A DNA stretch of 20,137 nt from positions 77,501-97,637 of the forward strand of contig ADNK01001072.1 of NCBI GenBank assembly GCA_000320545.1. The letters are read 5' to 3'. Under the pieces are notes generated by a model. It saw nothing but the letters and a program-made list of their open reading frames with translations, ran no database searches and had not been told where the DNA came from. Numbering within the stretch: the stretch's first letter is position 1; every line of letters begins with the position of its first letter. Positions 1-9,782 of this stretch are shown one piece after another. Position numbers and translations under genes: made by a program. This DNA comes from Bigelowiella natans CCMP2755. Taxonomy: Eukaryota > Cercozoa > Chlorarachniophyceae.

Positions 1-715
1 AGCAATTCATGCCAATTTTTTACGGCGGATACCCGGATAAACCGGGATTTCCGACACACTTGCCGCAGAAGAGTGAGAAAGGAAGTCAGGAACTTGCAAG
101 CTCTTCCTTCTTCCAGATTTGTGTGCGATACATTTCTCTTGATAACATTTGTAAAGGGCCTTCAATTATGGTCGTGTGGGGCATCCGCTGCTCATTTTTA
201 GGAAAGAATTCACCGTTGGCTGATGCAAGAATTCCTACCAACCTCAAACTCGATGTTCGTGCACATAATTTGGGCGTCGGAAGATCGCTCTTATACCATT
301 GCTCGAAGAAGATTATGTCGCAGAATCATATTGGGGGCATTTTTGAACATAATTTTAGGAAATTCCTAATTTTGTAATACTGTTTTCGTTGGTCTTAATA
401 TTTGGGAATGAATGCACGTCCCCATCCGACACGTCCTTTACCGTTGATCTAGGAAGAGGGTTTTAACGCCTTTTCTGCGGGATTTTACCTAGCCCATCAG
501 GTAGAGGTTTAAGCTTGAACACCTACAAATTATGCCATGTTTCACTTGTGGAGTCCATCTGTGAAATACTAAATCTCCGAACACTTTTTTCTGGCACGTA
601 TTCCTTCTTTCTTCCAACGAGGCAGGACGGATCGGACGGAGGATAGCGATACTGCGCCCCATCCATTGATATTTCGAATCGGAGGAGATATATCTGCAAA
701 ATATTCGAGTAAACA
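1..715. other. Upstream region without a supported gene
   Basis: This is the left edge and 5' flank of the methyltransferase gene. A 122-codon open frame on the + strand (9-377) starts with ATG, but it shows no motif, signal peptide or phase-matched neighbouring exon. Minus-strand frames at 489-846 are equally featureless. The promoter and 5' UTR of the methyltransferase probably lie in its last few hundred bases. An in-frame TAA at 710-712 lies just upstream of the methyltransferase ATG. Confidence 0.5.
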
Positions 716-1148
716 ATGGGGCTGTGTTGGTGCTCACAGGTCGACGACGGCATGAACACGAACAAACGTGGAGGTGTCGTAATGCCGACCAAAGATATAC
801 ACGTCAATCTGGAGATTAAGGGCTGCTCCACCGCGGAGGACGTCATGCGCTATGTTTATGATGGTAGAAAAAATATATATCACAAAAGTATTCTGACGTT
901 CCGCGATCATTAAAATTCCGGCCCGGGGCTGATGACAACTTAGATATCGAAATGCCAAAGCCTGGCAAGTCTCACATGCGCGTCAACGGAGTGTGCACAA
1001 GCCTTTTGGTAATGACTTACATAGATTACACTTTTCACGATCCATCTCTGAGTCGCACCTCTAATGTCCATCAATGGAATTCATGCCTGTACTCCGAACA
1101 AAATCATTATTATCATCAATCATCGTCATCAATTATCATCACCATCAC

Positions 1149-1179
<31 letters not shown>

Positions 1180-1923
1180 GTCGTCATCGTCACCATCGTC
1201 ACCATCACCATCATCATCATCCAGTACGGAGAGATCCTTCCGGAAGGGATCATGAAGGCTATGGACCTCCTAGGAGCTGCGCATGCGACGACCCTTTTAG
1301 ATGTCGGCTCTGGACGGGGTACGCTTGCTTTCTTCGCCTTCCTTTGCTACCCAAACATCACGCATACAATGGGAGTCGAGATCTCGGATGCAAGATTTAA
1401 TCTATGTGCGAAAGCGATGAAGCGCATCCCCTGTGCGCGAGTTACGAAGAACAACGTATCAATAGACCTCACTCCAGAGCCGGGCAAACACCGGCGTCTG
1501 AGCTTCTACAAGCAGAACGTCATGAAAATGCTAGATCACGTCCGGAAGCTCAGTCCGGACATTGTAATTTTTGATGTAGAAATAAACTTTGGGGACCGCA
1601 CACTGGTAGTACCGACGCTCCTTCACTAAACCACTACCATTATCAATGATCGAACTTGCCCGCCCATTTCATATCGCTGACACCATGTAAACGGTAGTGC
1701 TCGTACTGAAATATGTTTGTTTGGTGCTCAGATTGGATTTCTGAAGGCGCTGAAACCAGGTTGTTGTGTGTTAAGCTATGAAGACCTAAGTGCCTGGTGG
1801 GCGAAATCTCAATCTGTAGATGAAAGTATTGGTGGCTTCCCATTCACCCAGTTTGGGTTGGGAATCACGTATCAAACGTCTTGGGCTCCGAATGCAGGAT
1901 ATAAATTCATGGTAGTACGATAT

Positions 1924-1961
<38 letters not shown>

Positions 1962-2280
1962 GTACGTGTGCTGATTAAAGATAACTTTTATTTCCATACA
2001 TATATAGCGCACATTTCTATATTCATCGTGTGTGTATGCGTATGCGTATGCGTATGTGTATGTACGTTGTGTCGCAAGCTATTTCCCTTGTCACGAGAGT
2101 CGTATGGGTATGGAATGAAGCAGAAAGAAGCTAATATGTGTATGTGTGTATTTACGCATGTGTGTAGGGAAGATGATGTGTTCATTCCATGGACAGTCTT
2201 CTAACAAATATCCATGGACAGTCTTCTAACAAATTTACCAATTCGTTGCACCATTATAGGCTTGGAGAAAGAAGCGCTAA
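716..2280 (+). CDS. DOT1-like class I SAM-dependent methyltransferase (5 exons, 264 aa)
   Basis: Likely a protein-lysine methyltransferase of the DOT1 fold; the substrate is unknown. Exons: 716-863, 944-1008, 1225-1605, 1732-1911, 2260-2280. All introns are GT-AG and all phases agree (1,0,0,0), giving 265 codons ending in TAA. The third exon opens with YGE (residues 72-74), the DOT1 D1-loop signature. SAM motif I is DVGSGRG (97-103) and an acidic post-I GVEIS follows near 121. Exon 3 ends in a strand with IVIFDVEINFG and exon 4 continues with LKALKPGCCVLSYEDL, the expected last strands of the fold. The tail ends in basic WRKKR. Human DOT1L and yeast Dot1 are much larger; this is essentially a bare catalytic domain. 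The ATG at 716 follows an in-frame TAA at 710 and has the context ACAATGG; the first residues are MGLCWC. The last exon has only six codons and is the least certain. H3K79 specificity cannot be inferred. Confidence 0.8.
1108..1222. repeat. (TCA)n/(ATC)n microsatellite abutting a 3' splice site
   Basis: A long imperfect TCA/ATC array with TCG interruptions fills the second half of methyltransferase intron 2 (1009-1224). It runs to within two bases of the CAG acceptor at 1222-1224, so it serves as the pyrimidine-containing tract. Read as codons it gives spurious poly-Ile, poly-Ser and poly-His frames. Confidence 0.9.
1926..2065. repeat. (TG)n and GTATGC-type repeats in methyltransferase intron 4
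   Basis: A TG array (1926-1960) begins 14 bases after the donor at 1912. About 70 bases later a degenerate GTGTATGCGTATGC array follows (about 2029-2065). Both lie inside the 348-bp intron 1912-2259. The GT orientation is on the sense strand of the gene. Confidence 0.9.
2186..2234. repeat. 25-bp tandem direct repeat, two copies
   Basis: The 25-base unit that starts TCCATGGACAGTCTTCTAAC occurs at 2186-2210 and again at 2211-2234. The copies are back to back and essentially identical, inside the last intron of the methyltransferase gene. This looks like a recent slippage duplication. Confidence 0.9.
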
Positions 2281-2996
2281 ATTTATTTAAGAAGAAAGAA
2301 CTTTATCATATCAATTTGGTACTAATCTCCTTTAATGGTGGATCTTATGCAAACTCCGCTCGTTAGTTGAGATAGTCAGGATGGAGTATGCAGCAGGAAT
2401 CATAATGTATTTAAAAATTATAATTAAAATTAGTTGTATAGTTCTACGCTGCCTTCAAGGCTCACGTGAAAGCTTCTCGCATAGGAGTGTTAATCATTTG
2501 TACATACTTACTTTAGCCGCTTTAGCAGCGCTAGCACCTGCAAGCGCCTGCCACAACGAGAAATTTACAAGAGGCAACGCACAGCTAATATAATGACTTC
2601 TTACTTGTTCAATTACATTTAGATGACATATATGGAGAACACTGGATCATTTCGCGGCGCAGCTAATGTTAATGAGCCGATTTGAACATCGCTCTTCTAG
2701 TCTTGCTGTTAACTAGAAGCGTGCCAGAAATACTAGAATGCCATTCAGACGCACTAGCGCATGTTTAGGCATCCTGGCTTGAAAATGTGTATGTTGTGCA
2801 TCGGTTTATGATCACATGTGCATTCTACGATGAGTACGTACACAGGTGCACATCATTAATGTGCAACATAGACTGTACATTCACTTCGACTACCAATATT
2901 TACATTTCACATAATTACATTACATTGTCTATAATTCACACAGTGCACCAGACACCCTGCTTTTTTCAGTGTGATCGACTAACACGCTAACATATT
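2281..2996. other. Intergenic region between two convergent genes
   Basis: The methyltransferase (+) ends at 2280 and the RING gene (-) ends at 2997, so this gap holds both 3' UTRs. The open frames here (for example 2381-2593) have no motif. Words such as GCGCTAGCACC and CATGT recur. No gene is supported. Confidence 0.6.
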
Positions 2997-3391
2997 TTAC
3001 AACTGGGTTTTACACATGGGGCAACTCACAGGTCTACTATAATCTGCCGACTCGTATATCCATTTGTCAACACATGATATGTGAAAGAGATGTTTGCACT
3101 TGGGCAATACCCTGAGAAGGTCCCCAGTTTCGTACTCCTCAAAGCAAATTACGCATGTCTCTCCTGAACTTCCTGATTCCTACGTGTGCGAAAACACACG
3201 ACATCCAATAATTAGGACATAGCATCATCTGCATAGGTATACTGCAGTACTAATTGCATCAGTCTTGCAACCTTCAACTTATTGATAAGCTCTGACTTCT
3301 CCAAACACTTGCTGTGGTCTATACCCCTGCGATCCAGTTTTCTCCTTATCGTCTTCACATCTTTTTTGTGCTTGAAATTCGAACAAATTTA

Positions 3392-3455
<64 letters not shown>

Positions 3456-4250
3456 ATCATTGTACATCATTCATGGACTATTAGAAAAGTTGGTACCAAT
3501 TCGCTGGGCTGAGTATACTCCTCTATTGGCAGATTCTTAATGGCTTTGATAGCTGCCTCGAATCTCTATCATGTAGAGGCAGCTTAGGATATTTAGCAGT
3601 TACTATGCATGCTAAAGCAGAAATGACCTGACTGTAAGGTCGTGCATTCCCCCCTCCAGTGCCAGCTGCATTATCCCCGTTTCCAAGCCCGTCCCCAAGC
3701 CCCAGGGCATTCAACCCCCTTCTAACCCAGTTCCACAGCTCCCGAACTCTCTCATTCTGATTTACCTAGGTCATTGTAAAGCGATATTATTTCGTACTTA
3801 TGCGGTTGAAAGAAGGTTGGGGTGGTTAGGGGGACCTGTGGGATGTATTTGAAGGCTATGTATCCTGCAACCAATATTGCCACAGCAGTTTTGACTATTA
3901 GACCCTCCCTGCCGGGAGCTAGGTATGCAATGGCCGAAATAGCGAGGGATATCCACGTCAAGGGTCCATTTCCTCCAATAAAAATAAACATCAAACTATT
4001 CCAGGTTCTCCCGGTCTATGGCAACACGTGGGATTCCGAAGTTGTTGGAGGGAGAAACCTCTTGAACCAATCGTTTCAGGTAGATAAACAATAGTGTGTA
4101 TAAATAGTCTTCGAGATCGCCAGCGGTTGTGTTTTCCTGCCTTACAACGACTTCTTTTCGATGGACTCGTAAGCTGTGAAGGGGGGAGCTAACATCCTTC
4201 CATCTCTTTTTTTTTGCTTTTTTCAGCAGTTCCGCTTGATGGAGAATTGC
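2997..4250 (-). CDS. Membrane-anchored RING-H2 E3 ubiquitin ligase (5' end and one junction unresolved)
   Basis: Probable E3 ubiquitin ligase on an internal membrane. Secure exons, 5' to 3': 3628-3756, 3272-3370 and 2997-3179, with GT-AG introns in phase 0; the stop TAA is at 2999-2997. The last exon is a complete C3H2C3 RING-H2: CVIC, CKHLFH, CVDKW, then CPMC four residues before the C-terminus. The exon before it reads IRRKLDRRGID..CLEKSEL, resembling the small SAP-like helical motif seen next to RING domains. The exon 3628-3756 has a Trp/Arg helix and a Gly/Asn-rich linker. The exon ending at 3836 encodes two membrane helices, PLTWISLAISAIAYLA and VKTAVAILVAGYIAF. A further open stretch, 4250-3999, is strongly protein-like (ELLKKAKKKRW, LYTLLFIYLKRLVQEV) but sits in another frame. 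It joins the membrane exon by a 43-bp intron (4016-4058, GAG|GT..ATAG), or the two are separated by a one-base frameshift near 3998. The start codon was not found. Confidence 0.75.
3395..3450. repeat. (CA)n microsatellite in a RING-gene intron
   Basis: A pure CA array of about 28 units lies inside intron 3371-3627 of the minus-strand RING gene, about 25 bases upstream of its acceptor. On the gene's sense strand it reads GT. Confidence 0.95.
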
Positions 4251-5274
4251 CTTGTCGCACCATGAAAATCAAAGCATTTTCGTCCCATTTTGCACACTTT
4301 CCCGTTCTCTCTCTTTCTTCCCGATGCCAAATTGTTTGCTCACTGAAACCAGTTCGAGGCACTGCATTTTGCACGCTGCAAGTGTCTTGCAACACTTTGG
4401 AAATGTAGTTTTTCATCATTGTTTCATTGTTTTCATTGTTTCATTGAAACCAGTTCGAGGCACTGCATTTTGCACGCTGCAAGTGTCTTGCAACACTTTG
4501 GAAATGTGGTTTTTCATCATTGTTTCATTGTTTCATTGTTTCATTGATCACGCGCACTTTGCCGTCGTGCAACATGCTTGACACACATGACACACACTTT
4601 GGAAATGTAGTCGATCGTCGAAGTTTGTTTCTTTCTTTCCGGAAGGTTTGTTGCAACATGTGTGTCATTCATCCATGACAATTTGTGCGATGAACAAGAA
4701 ACCCGCACGTGTTCGAAGTTCGTGTGCAGAACACGACAGCACGAAAATTGACATCATGGCTGACAGCGTGGTGTGCGGTGGTGGCCAACGACATGCACGT
4801 CGCGTTGTGTGTTGCTGTGCGCTAGTGCGCACAGTTGGACAGCACATTGCTAGATTTATATGGACATCATGTGATTGAGCAGCCGCGTGCCGAGAATTTG
4901 TGCCAAAATGACGTGTTCACGGACACACACATGCTGGCATGCATCAACCACACACTTGCTAGCTTGCTGGCATTGTGCACGCAACAAGTGCATGGCATGC
5001 ATGCACTACTAGCAATTTTGAGTCGCACAAAATACACCAGCACAGCGCTCATTTTGCAAGCAACTGTGAGGCGAGCGACACATTGATCGAGGCCAATGAC
5101 TGCAACAATGACATGCACACACAGCGTGTGCTGCAACATCGTTGCCCGCCTGCATGAGATGCGCGCAATGACACTGCTAGACTGACTGACAAAATCAATG
5201 TGAAAGAAATGAAAATGTACACATGTAGTGATGTGTTGCTGTCACAAACACCATCATTGCGATTAAATGCTGCA
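4251..5274. other. Intergenic region rich in TGCA/CATG words
   Basis: This region lies between the 5' part of the RING gene and the 3' end of the next minus-strand gene. A minus-strand frame at 4419-4260 could add an upstream RING exon (residues KWDENALIFMV), but I could not join it. From about 4560 to 5230 the sequence is dominated by words such as CATGCATGC, GTGTTGC, GCTAGC and ACATG, and no frame has a motif. It probably holds regulatory and UTR sequence. Confidence 0.5.
4344..4545. repeat. 101-bp tandem duplication
   Basis: The block starting TGAAACCAGTTCGAGGCACT at 4344 is repeated at 4445 with an offset of 101 bases. The two copies are almost identical, with an A/G difference in the word GGAAATGTAG versus GGAAATGTGG. 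Each ends in a small TTTCATTG slippage array. Confidence 0.9.
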
Positions 5275-5458
5275 TCATTCAGATTTCTGCAGTATGCCGG
5301 CATCTAGAAGATGACTTCGCACGTACCGGTCCTTCACAATCCATTGATTTGTCAGCACTATTTCTATGATGTTTTGAGCCAACACATTCTGCACCAGGAA
5401 GGAGATAAAATAAACATATAGTGAGTGAGAACGAGAATGCGCACAGAAAATACAAACG

Positions 5459-5492
<34 letters not shown>

Positions 5493-5501
5493 AATGTATA
5501 A

Positions 5502-5537
<36 letters not shown>

Positions 5538-6341
5538 TTCATTCGGCTTACGTCGGCGTGGTCGAGAAAAGCTTGCATTTTTTCTGGACGGTTGTGATTC
5601 TCTGGAAAGGACCCTAAAATCATCTCCACTACCGCATTGAAACAAGCCACGCCGGCTGCATCCTTTTTAACACACGTGATAGGGAAAGCAACCGAAGATA
5701 TGAAGAACAATACATATCTTCAACATCGAGCATGGCACATCCCAAAGCATGAAAGTCGCTGATGAATCATCGGTGCATATTCTTCATTTGGCATTAACTA
5801 CAGCCTCACTTTCACACCATTCATCGTCATCATCATCATTATCAAGCGACATGTTCCTCAAACACCATCACCACCACCACTACCTTCCAAAAGTCCATGA
5901 GATGTGTGCCAAGCTCGATGTAATGGGCGATATTGCGGTTTTCCCGGGGCAGCGCATGCTCTGGGCAGAGAAGACGATCTTGCCGTTGATGATATCTCTC
6001 ATTCTCGCTGTTGCCGCGAGGCTCTTCCTCCAGCCTTCTTCCTCCTCTCCAATTCGCGTACTTGGTTTGGCGATCGAATAACTCGAGGTTCACCCATAAA
6101 AACCCACTGTTCCTGTCGTAGGACACGCAGACATCATCCTCCGCCCCCCCCTCAACATCTCCATTTATCGGGACCATATCTTTGCTCAGTGTCAGCCGAT
6201 CCATCTACCACGCATTGGAATGGAAAGGGGGGGTGGGTGGGATTTGTATAGAGAACTATGGGTTCAATATGAGATCATCATATGATTATACTAATATATA
6301 TTGGTTGAGTAAATATGTTAGGTAATGTTAATACATATATG

Positions 6342-6400
<59 letters not shown>

Positions 6401-6627
6401 ACATACATTTTATATTTATATCATAAAGCGAATCCGCCCAATGGTTTATTCCCCCCGCCCCCACACTTAATCTCTCTCGATCGGTTTCTACGACCTGATG
6501 GCTAGTGAGTGGCTCTTCCTGAAACCTATATGAAGCCAATCTCCACCGCACGCTAGGGTCCTTTGGAATAGTGCGTTGAAGGACATCAAGATCATCATAA
6601 GAATGAGTCGTCGCCCAGGATGAGGAG

Positions 6628-6659
<32 letters not shown>

Positions 6660-6751
6660 GTATCAACACACCTTTATTTTACTTGCTCCCTGCATCGTTC
6701 CAGAATGTAGTGCTCCATGAACAACTGAGCCATTGGACACCCATTGCTCAT
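5275..6751 (-). CDS. Five-exon gene of unknown function (226 aa model)
   Basis: I do not recognise this family. Exons, 5' to 3': 6683-6751, 6495-6560, 5884-6204, 5552-5662, 5275-5388; all junctions are phase 0 and GT-AG, with TGA at 5277-5275. The start ATG at 6751 opens MSNGCPMAQLFMEHYILERC, which runs into RWRLASYRF of exon 2. Exon 3 carries an acidic stretch and the strand-like NSGFLWVNLELFD, and ends IELGTHLMDFWK. Exons 4 and 5 are helical (FNAVVEMILGSFP, AFLDHADNVLAQNIIEIVL), like a helical-repeat protein. There is no signal peptide or membrane segment. The last two exons are secure because of their strong sites: AC|GTAAGC donor and CCTGGTGCAG acceptor. Exon 3 has a second plausible frame (MRDIINGKIVFSAQS), so its frame is less certain. 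The first exon could instead begin farther upstream or belong to a longer transcript with gene 4. Confidence 0.55.
5461..5534. repeat. (CA)n and (TA)n microsatellites in an intron
   Basis: CA array 5461-5490 and TA array 5506-5534 lie inside intron 5389-5551 of the minus-strand unknown gene. On the sense strand the first reads GT. Confidence 0.95.
6331..6400. repeat. (TA)n plus poly-T tract
   Basis: An interrupted TA array of about 50 bases followed by a T run lies in intron 6205-6494 of the unknown gene. It explains the poly-Tyr/Ile frame here. Confidence 0.9.
6627..6659. repeat. (ATC)n microsatellite
   Basis: Eleven ATC/TCA units lie inside intron 6561-6682 of the unknown minus-strand gene. 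Confidence 0.95.
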
Positions 6752-7469
6752 CGATCCATACCAGATTCGTCCCAAGCACCAGGAGAGTCTCAACCTGCCC
6801 CCCCCCCTCTTGCCGGAAGTGATGCCGCAATGTGGCACCGCCCACTCCAAAGTGGGGGGGAGAAGACAGGCCACCGGAGATCGGATGGAGGAGGGGAGTC
6901 GGATGGGAATCAAGAAAGACCTCTCTTTGCAGGGATATTGGCTGATTGACTATTGCTGTTGTTATCGTAGAGGAGGGAGGAGGAAGGTGGTAAAACGAAG
7001 GATCATGCCTCGCGATCTTGTCATACTTGGCAATGGGAGGACCGCGGTAGGAGGGTTGATGAGATGTGAAGATAGTAATACGGTGATCAAGGAAAAGAAG
7101 AAGAAGAAGAAATAGTAGTAGTAGTAGTAGTAGTAGTAGGAGGAGGAGGAGGAGGAGGAGGAGGAGGAGGAAGAGGAAGAGGAAAAGTAGGAGGATGGGG
7201 AGAGCAAAAGAGAACATGGTAAGTGGAAGAGATCAGTTGGAGATTCTATAGATTTGTCTATATATCACCACCGAGACGTTTCGCTTTTCTACCTCTTTTC
7301 TCCATCGTTAATACCATAATGACCACAATCATTGCCCCTTTCACTAAATCTTCCATCACCACCAGCACCACCAGCATCAGTCATCATCATCACCATTTAT
7401 CATCATCGTTTATCATCATCACCATCGTCTTCATCACCACTACTCAATACGCACACTCAAACCACCCAC
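6752..7469. other. Gap between the unknown gene and the last secure fucosyltransferase exon
   Basis: This stretch should hold the fucosyltransferase 3' end and possibly the promoter of the unknown gene. A minus-strand frame that includes YDKIARHDPSF (about 7044-7012) and VWIDEQW (about 6760-6740) is open, but low-complexity sequence runs through it. I could not place a final exon with confidence. The purine tract 7090-7200 is described separately. Confidence 0.4.
7090..7200. repeat. Long purine-rich + strand: (GAA)n, (GTA)n, (GGA)n
   Basis: Consecutive arrays of AAG, TAG and AGG triplets give about 110 bases with nearly no C on the + strand. On the minus strand this is a very long pyrimidine tract, upstream of possible 3' splice sites for a last fucosyltransferase exon. 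It produces spurious poly-Leu, poly-Ser/Tyr and poly-Lys frames. Confidence 0.9.
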
Positions 7470-7583
7470 CTGGTTCAGAAGAGCTGAGATCGCATCAAAC
7501 GATGATTGGATTGTACCGATCACATAGTCACAGCTTCTCAGGGCCCACAAGTCCTCCAAAGTTGCCTTGAAATCATGGTCATT

Positions 7584-7618
<35 letters not shown>

Positions 7619-8381
7619 AACAATTATGTAGACACATATTCAAAAAAACACAAATTTCAAGACGATTAGTTACTTCCACCACCACCACCACCACTGCTAC
7701 TACTACTACTACTACTCACTCGAGTGAGATCCCTTGCTTCGCTTGTCACTGCCTAAGCCGTACCGACGATGATTCAAACAAGGAAACCGTGGTGGGCGGG
7801 AGAGAAGTGAGGAGGACAACGACGTGAGAGAAATTCTAGAGGAGCTGCACACGTGCGACGTATTCTCTTGACGATAACAATGTACAGAGTAAGAGAGCAT
7901 TGACATCGTAAACATCCTCCTCATGGAGCTCATCAAGGGCTAATATCTGTCCCCTTTCATCTCCCCCCTTCTGTAGAGCACACACCATCAAATGCTCTGG
8001 CTGGTACACATTTGTGCCCTTGTATGGCGAGTGCAGCCGCGCCGATTTCTCCCTATAAACACCCAGAATCCGTAGAAAATATGGGTTGGACGTGATCGGT
8101 GAGCTTGGGCTCCCATACGACTTGTTCGTACGATTTGTTATTGTTATTGTTGTAACACATCCTCATTTCACCACTACTATATCATCATCGCTCGCAGCAG
8201 CAGCATCAACGTCGTCACTGTCGTAGCATATCACGTCTATCACCGTCCGATTGCGAGATGAATGCGGCCATCAGGTCCCAAAGCGAGGGGAGGCTCCGAA
8301 TCTCCTTTATGATGACGATGCCGATGATGATGCTCATGACGGCTCTCACCTTCTTCCTCAATTCCATCCTCATCCTCATTC

Positions 8382-8413
<32 letters not shown>

Positions 8414-8741
8414 GGTTTCTGTTGAAGTTGTCCTTGTCGCCTTCAAGGTCCAGGGATTCAGATGTTGTTGTTGGGAATAGTACAGCTTCGTTGCGGGAAC
8501 GATGTGAACAAATGGAGCCAAGCTCTCCGTCTGCGTGCGCCACGCATTTATCTTCAGGATGATAATGATGATGATGATGATGATGATGGGGATGATGATG
8601 ATGGCGATGATGATGATGATGATAATGGGGAGAAACGACGATGATAGAGGAGGATGGAATCGGTGATATCGAAAAGAAAGGCTTCCTCCATGATACTCAA
8701 CATTCCCGTAGAGAGTAAGCATAAAGCATTTTTATATGCAT

Positions 8742-8792
<51 letters not shown>

Positions 8793-8940
8793 TACACACA
8801 TACACACACACCACATCACATCACAGAAAGCATACACTCACGGCACGCACATCATCTGTCGCCCAAAAGACGATGCAGGAATCGTTAGGAAGTGCTGCCA
8901 GATAGTCCTTTGAGGAGATTATTGATGTTAGCAATCGGCC

Positions 8941-8975
<35 letters not shown>

Positions 8976-9043
8976 CGGATTCATTCTTCAGTTAAATAAA
9001 AATCATCGCGAAATGATAATGATGGAGCGGACATCAATCCCCT

Positions 9044-9079
<36 letters not shown>

Positions 9080-9246
9080 CACTGCTACCTGAAATGCAAA
9101 TACTTTACGCTCTGGAAACCGCGCCGACCCCTTCTCTGTCTTCATCAACAGATCACCTCTGATAGATAGGGAAACCAACAAATTACACATTTATGTATAT
9201 TAGAGAGGTGGGTTGACAGAGAAAACAAGAAAGAGCGTATCAAGAT

Positions 9247-9313
<67 letters not shown>

Positions 9314-9751
9314 CATCCACAGGTCTCACCGTCTGACATGCACACCCGTTGTCTTGATGATCCATCCAGCCTGACATCTACTCACGCCTCCTCCTTCTTC
9401 CTGGGTGCCACTATGCTGTGTGGTAGAGAGCCGGAAGGCGGAACGTGCAAAATAGTGCATTTTGGAGCTGAAGTCACGTAGCTGCTCGGCGATACGGCTC
9501 AGTGGTCGCGATACGTAGTTCGTTATGACGCTTGCCCATGCTACGCGCATTGTCTCATCCATTATGAGGAAATCACGCCACCTGAAGGTAGTAAAGAAGA
9601 AGAAGAAGAAGAAGAAGGAGAAGAAGCAGAAGAAGAGGAGGAGGAGGAGGAGGATGGAGGTGCAGAGGAGGAAAGCAGGATTCAGTTATCAAAACGAACT
9701 AATATGGCGATGTTCGATGTCTTCTTTCCCTGTCTCCTGATCTCTCGGTGC

Positions 9752-9782
<31 letters not shown>

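Noticed and set aside
9-377. 122-codon frame at the left edge
   Set aside because: It has no motif, no splice partners and random-looking composition.
952-1629. A single 225-codon methyltransferase frame including an Ile-rich stretch
   Set aside because: The Ile-rich part is the ATC microsatellite of intron 1009-1224. Splicing restores the direct junction into YGEILPEG.
5749-6081. Plus-strand frame with a hydrophobic stretch near 5970-6040
   Set aside because: It is antisense to an exon of the minus-strand gene, which has phase-matched splice sites; the start runs through TCA/CCA repeats.
6674-6913. Frame LSWCLGRIWYG.. as the last fucosyltransferase exon
   Set aside because: Its 3' donor (GAGCAA|GTAAAA) joins in phase to the downstream unknown gene, so it fits that gene better, though a fused transcript is possible.
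6663-7217. Poly-Leu membrane protein on the minus strand
   Set aside because: The Leu run comes from TCC/TAC/TTC arrays in an intron. No signal or conserved part extends it.
8240-8722. Asp-, His- and Ile-rich proteins around 8240-8722
   Set aside because: They are GAT/ATC arrays in several frames. Short exons in different frames explain the motifs better, though an Asp-rich alternative exon is not fully excluded.
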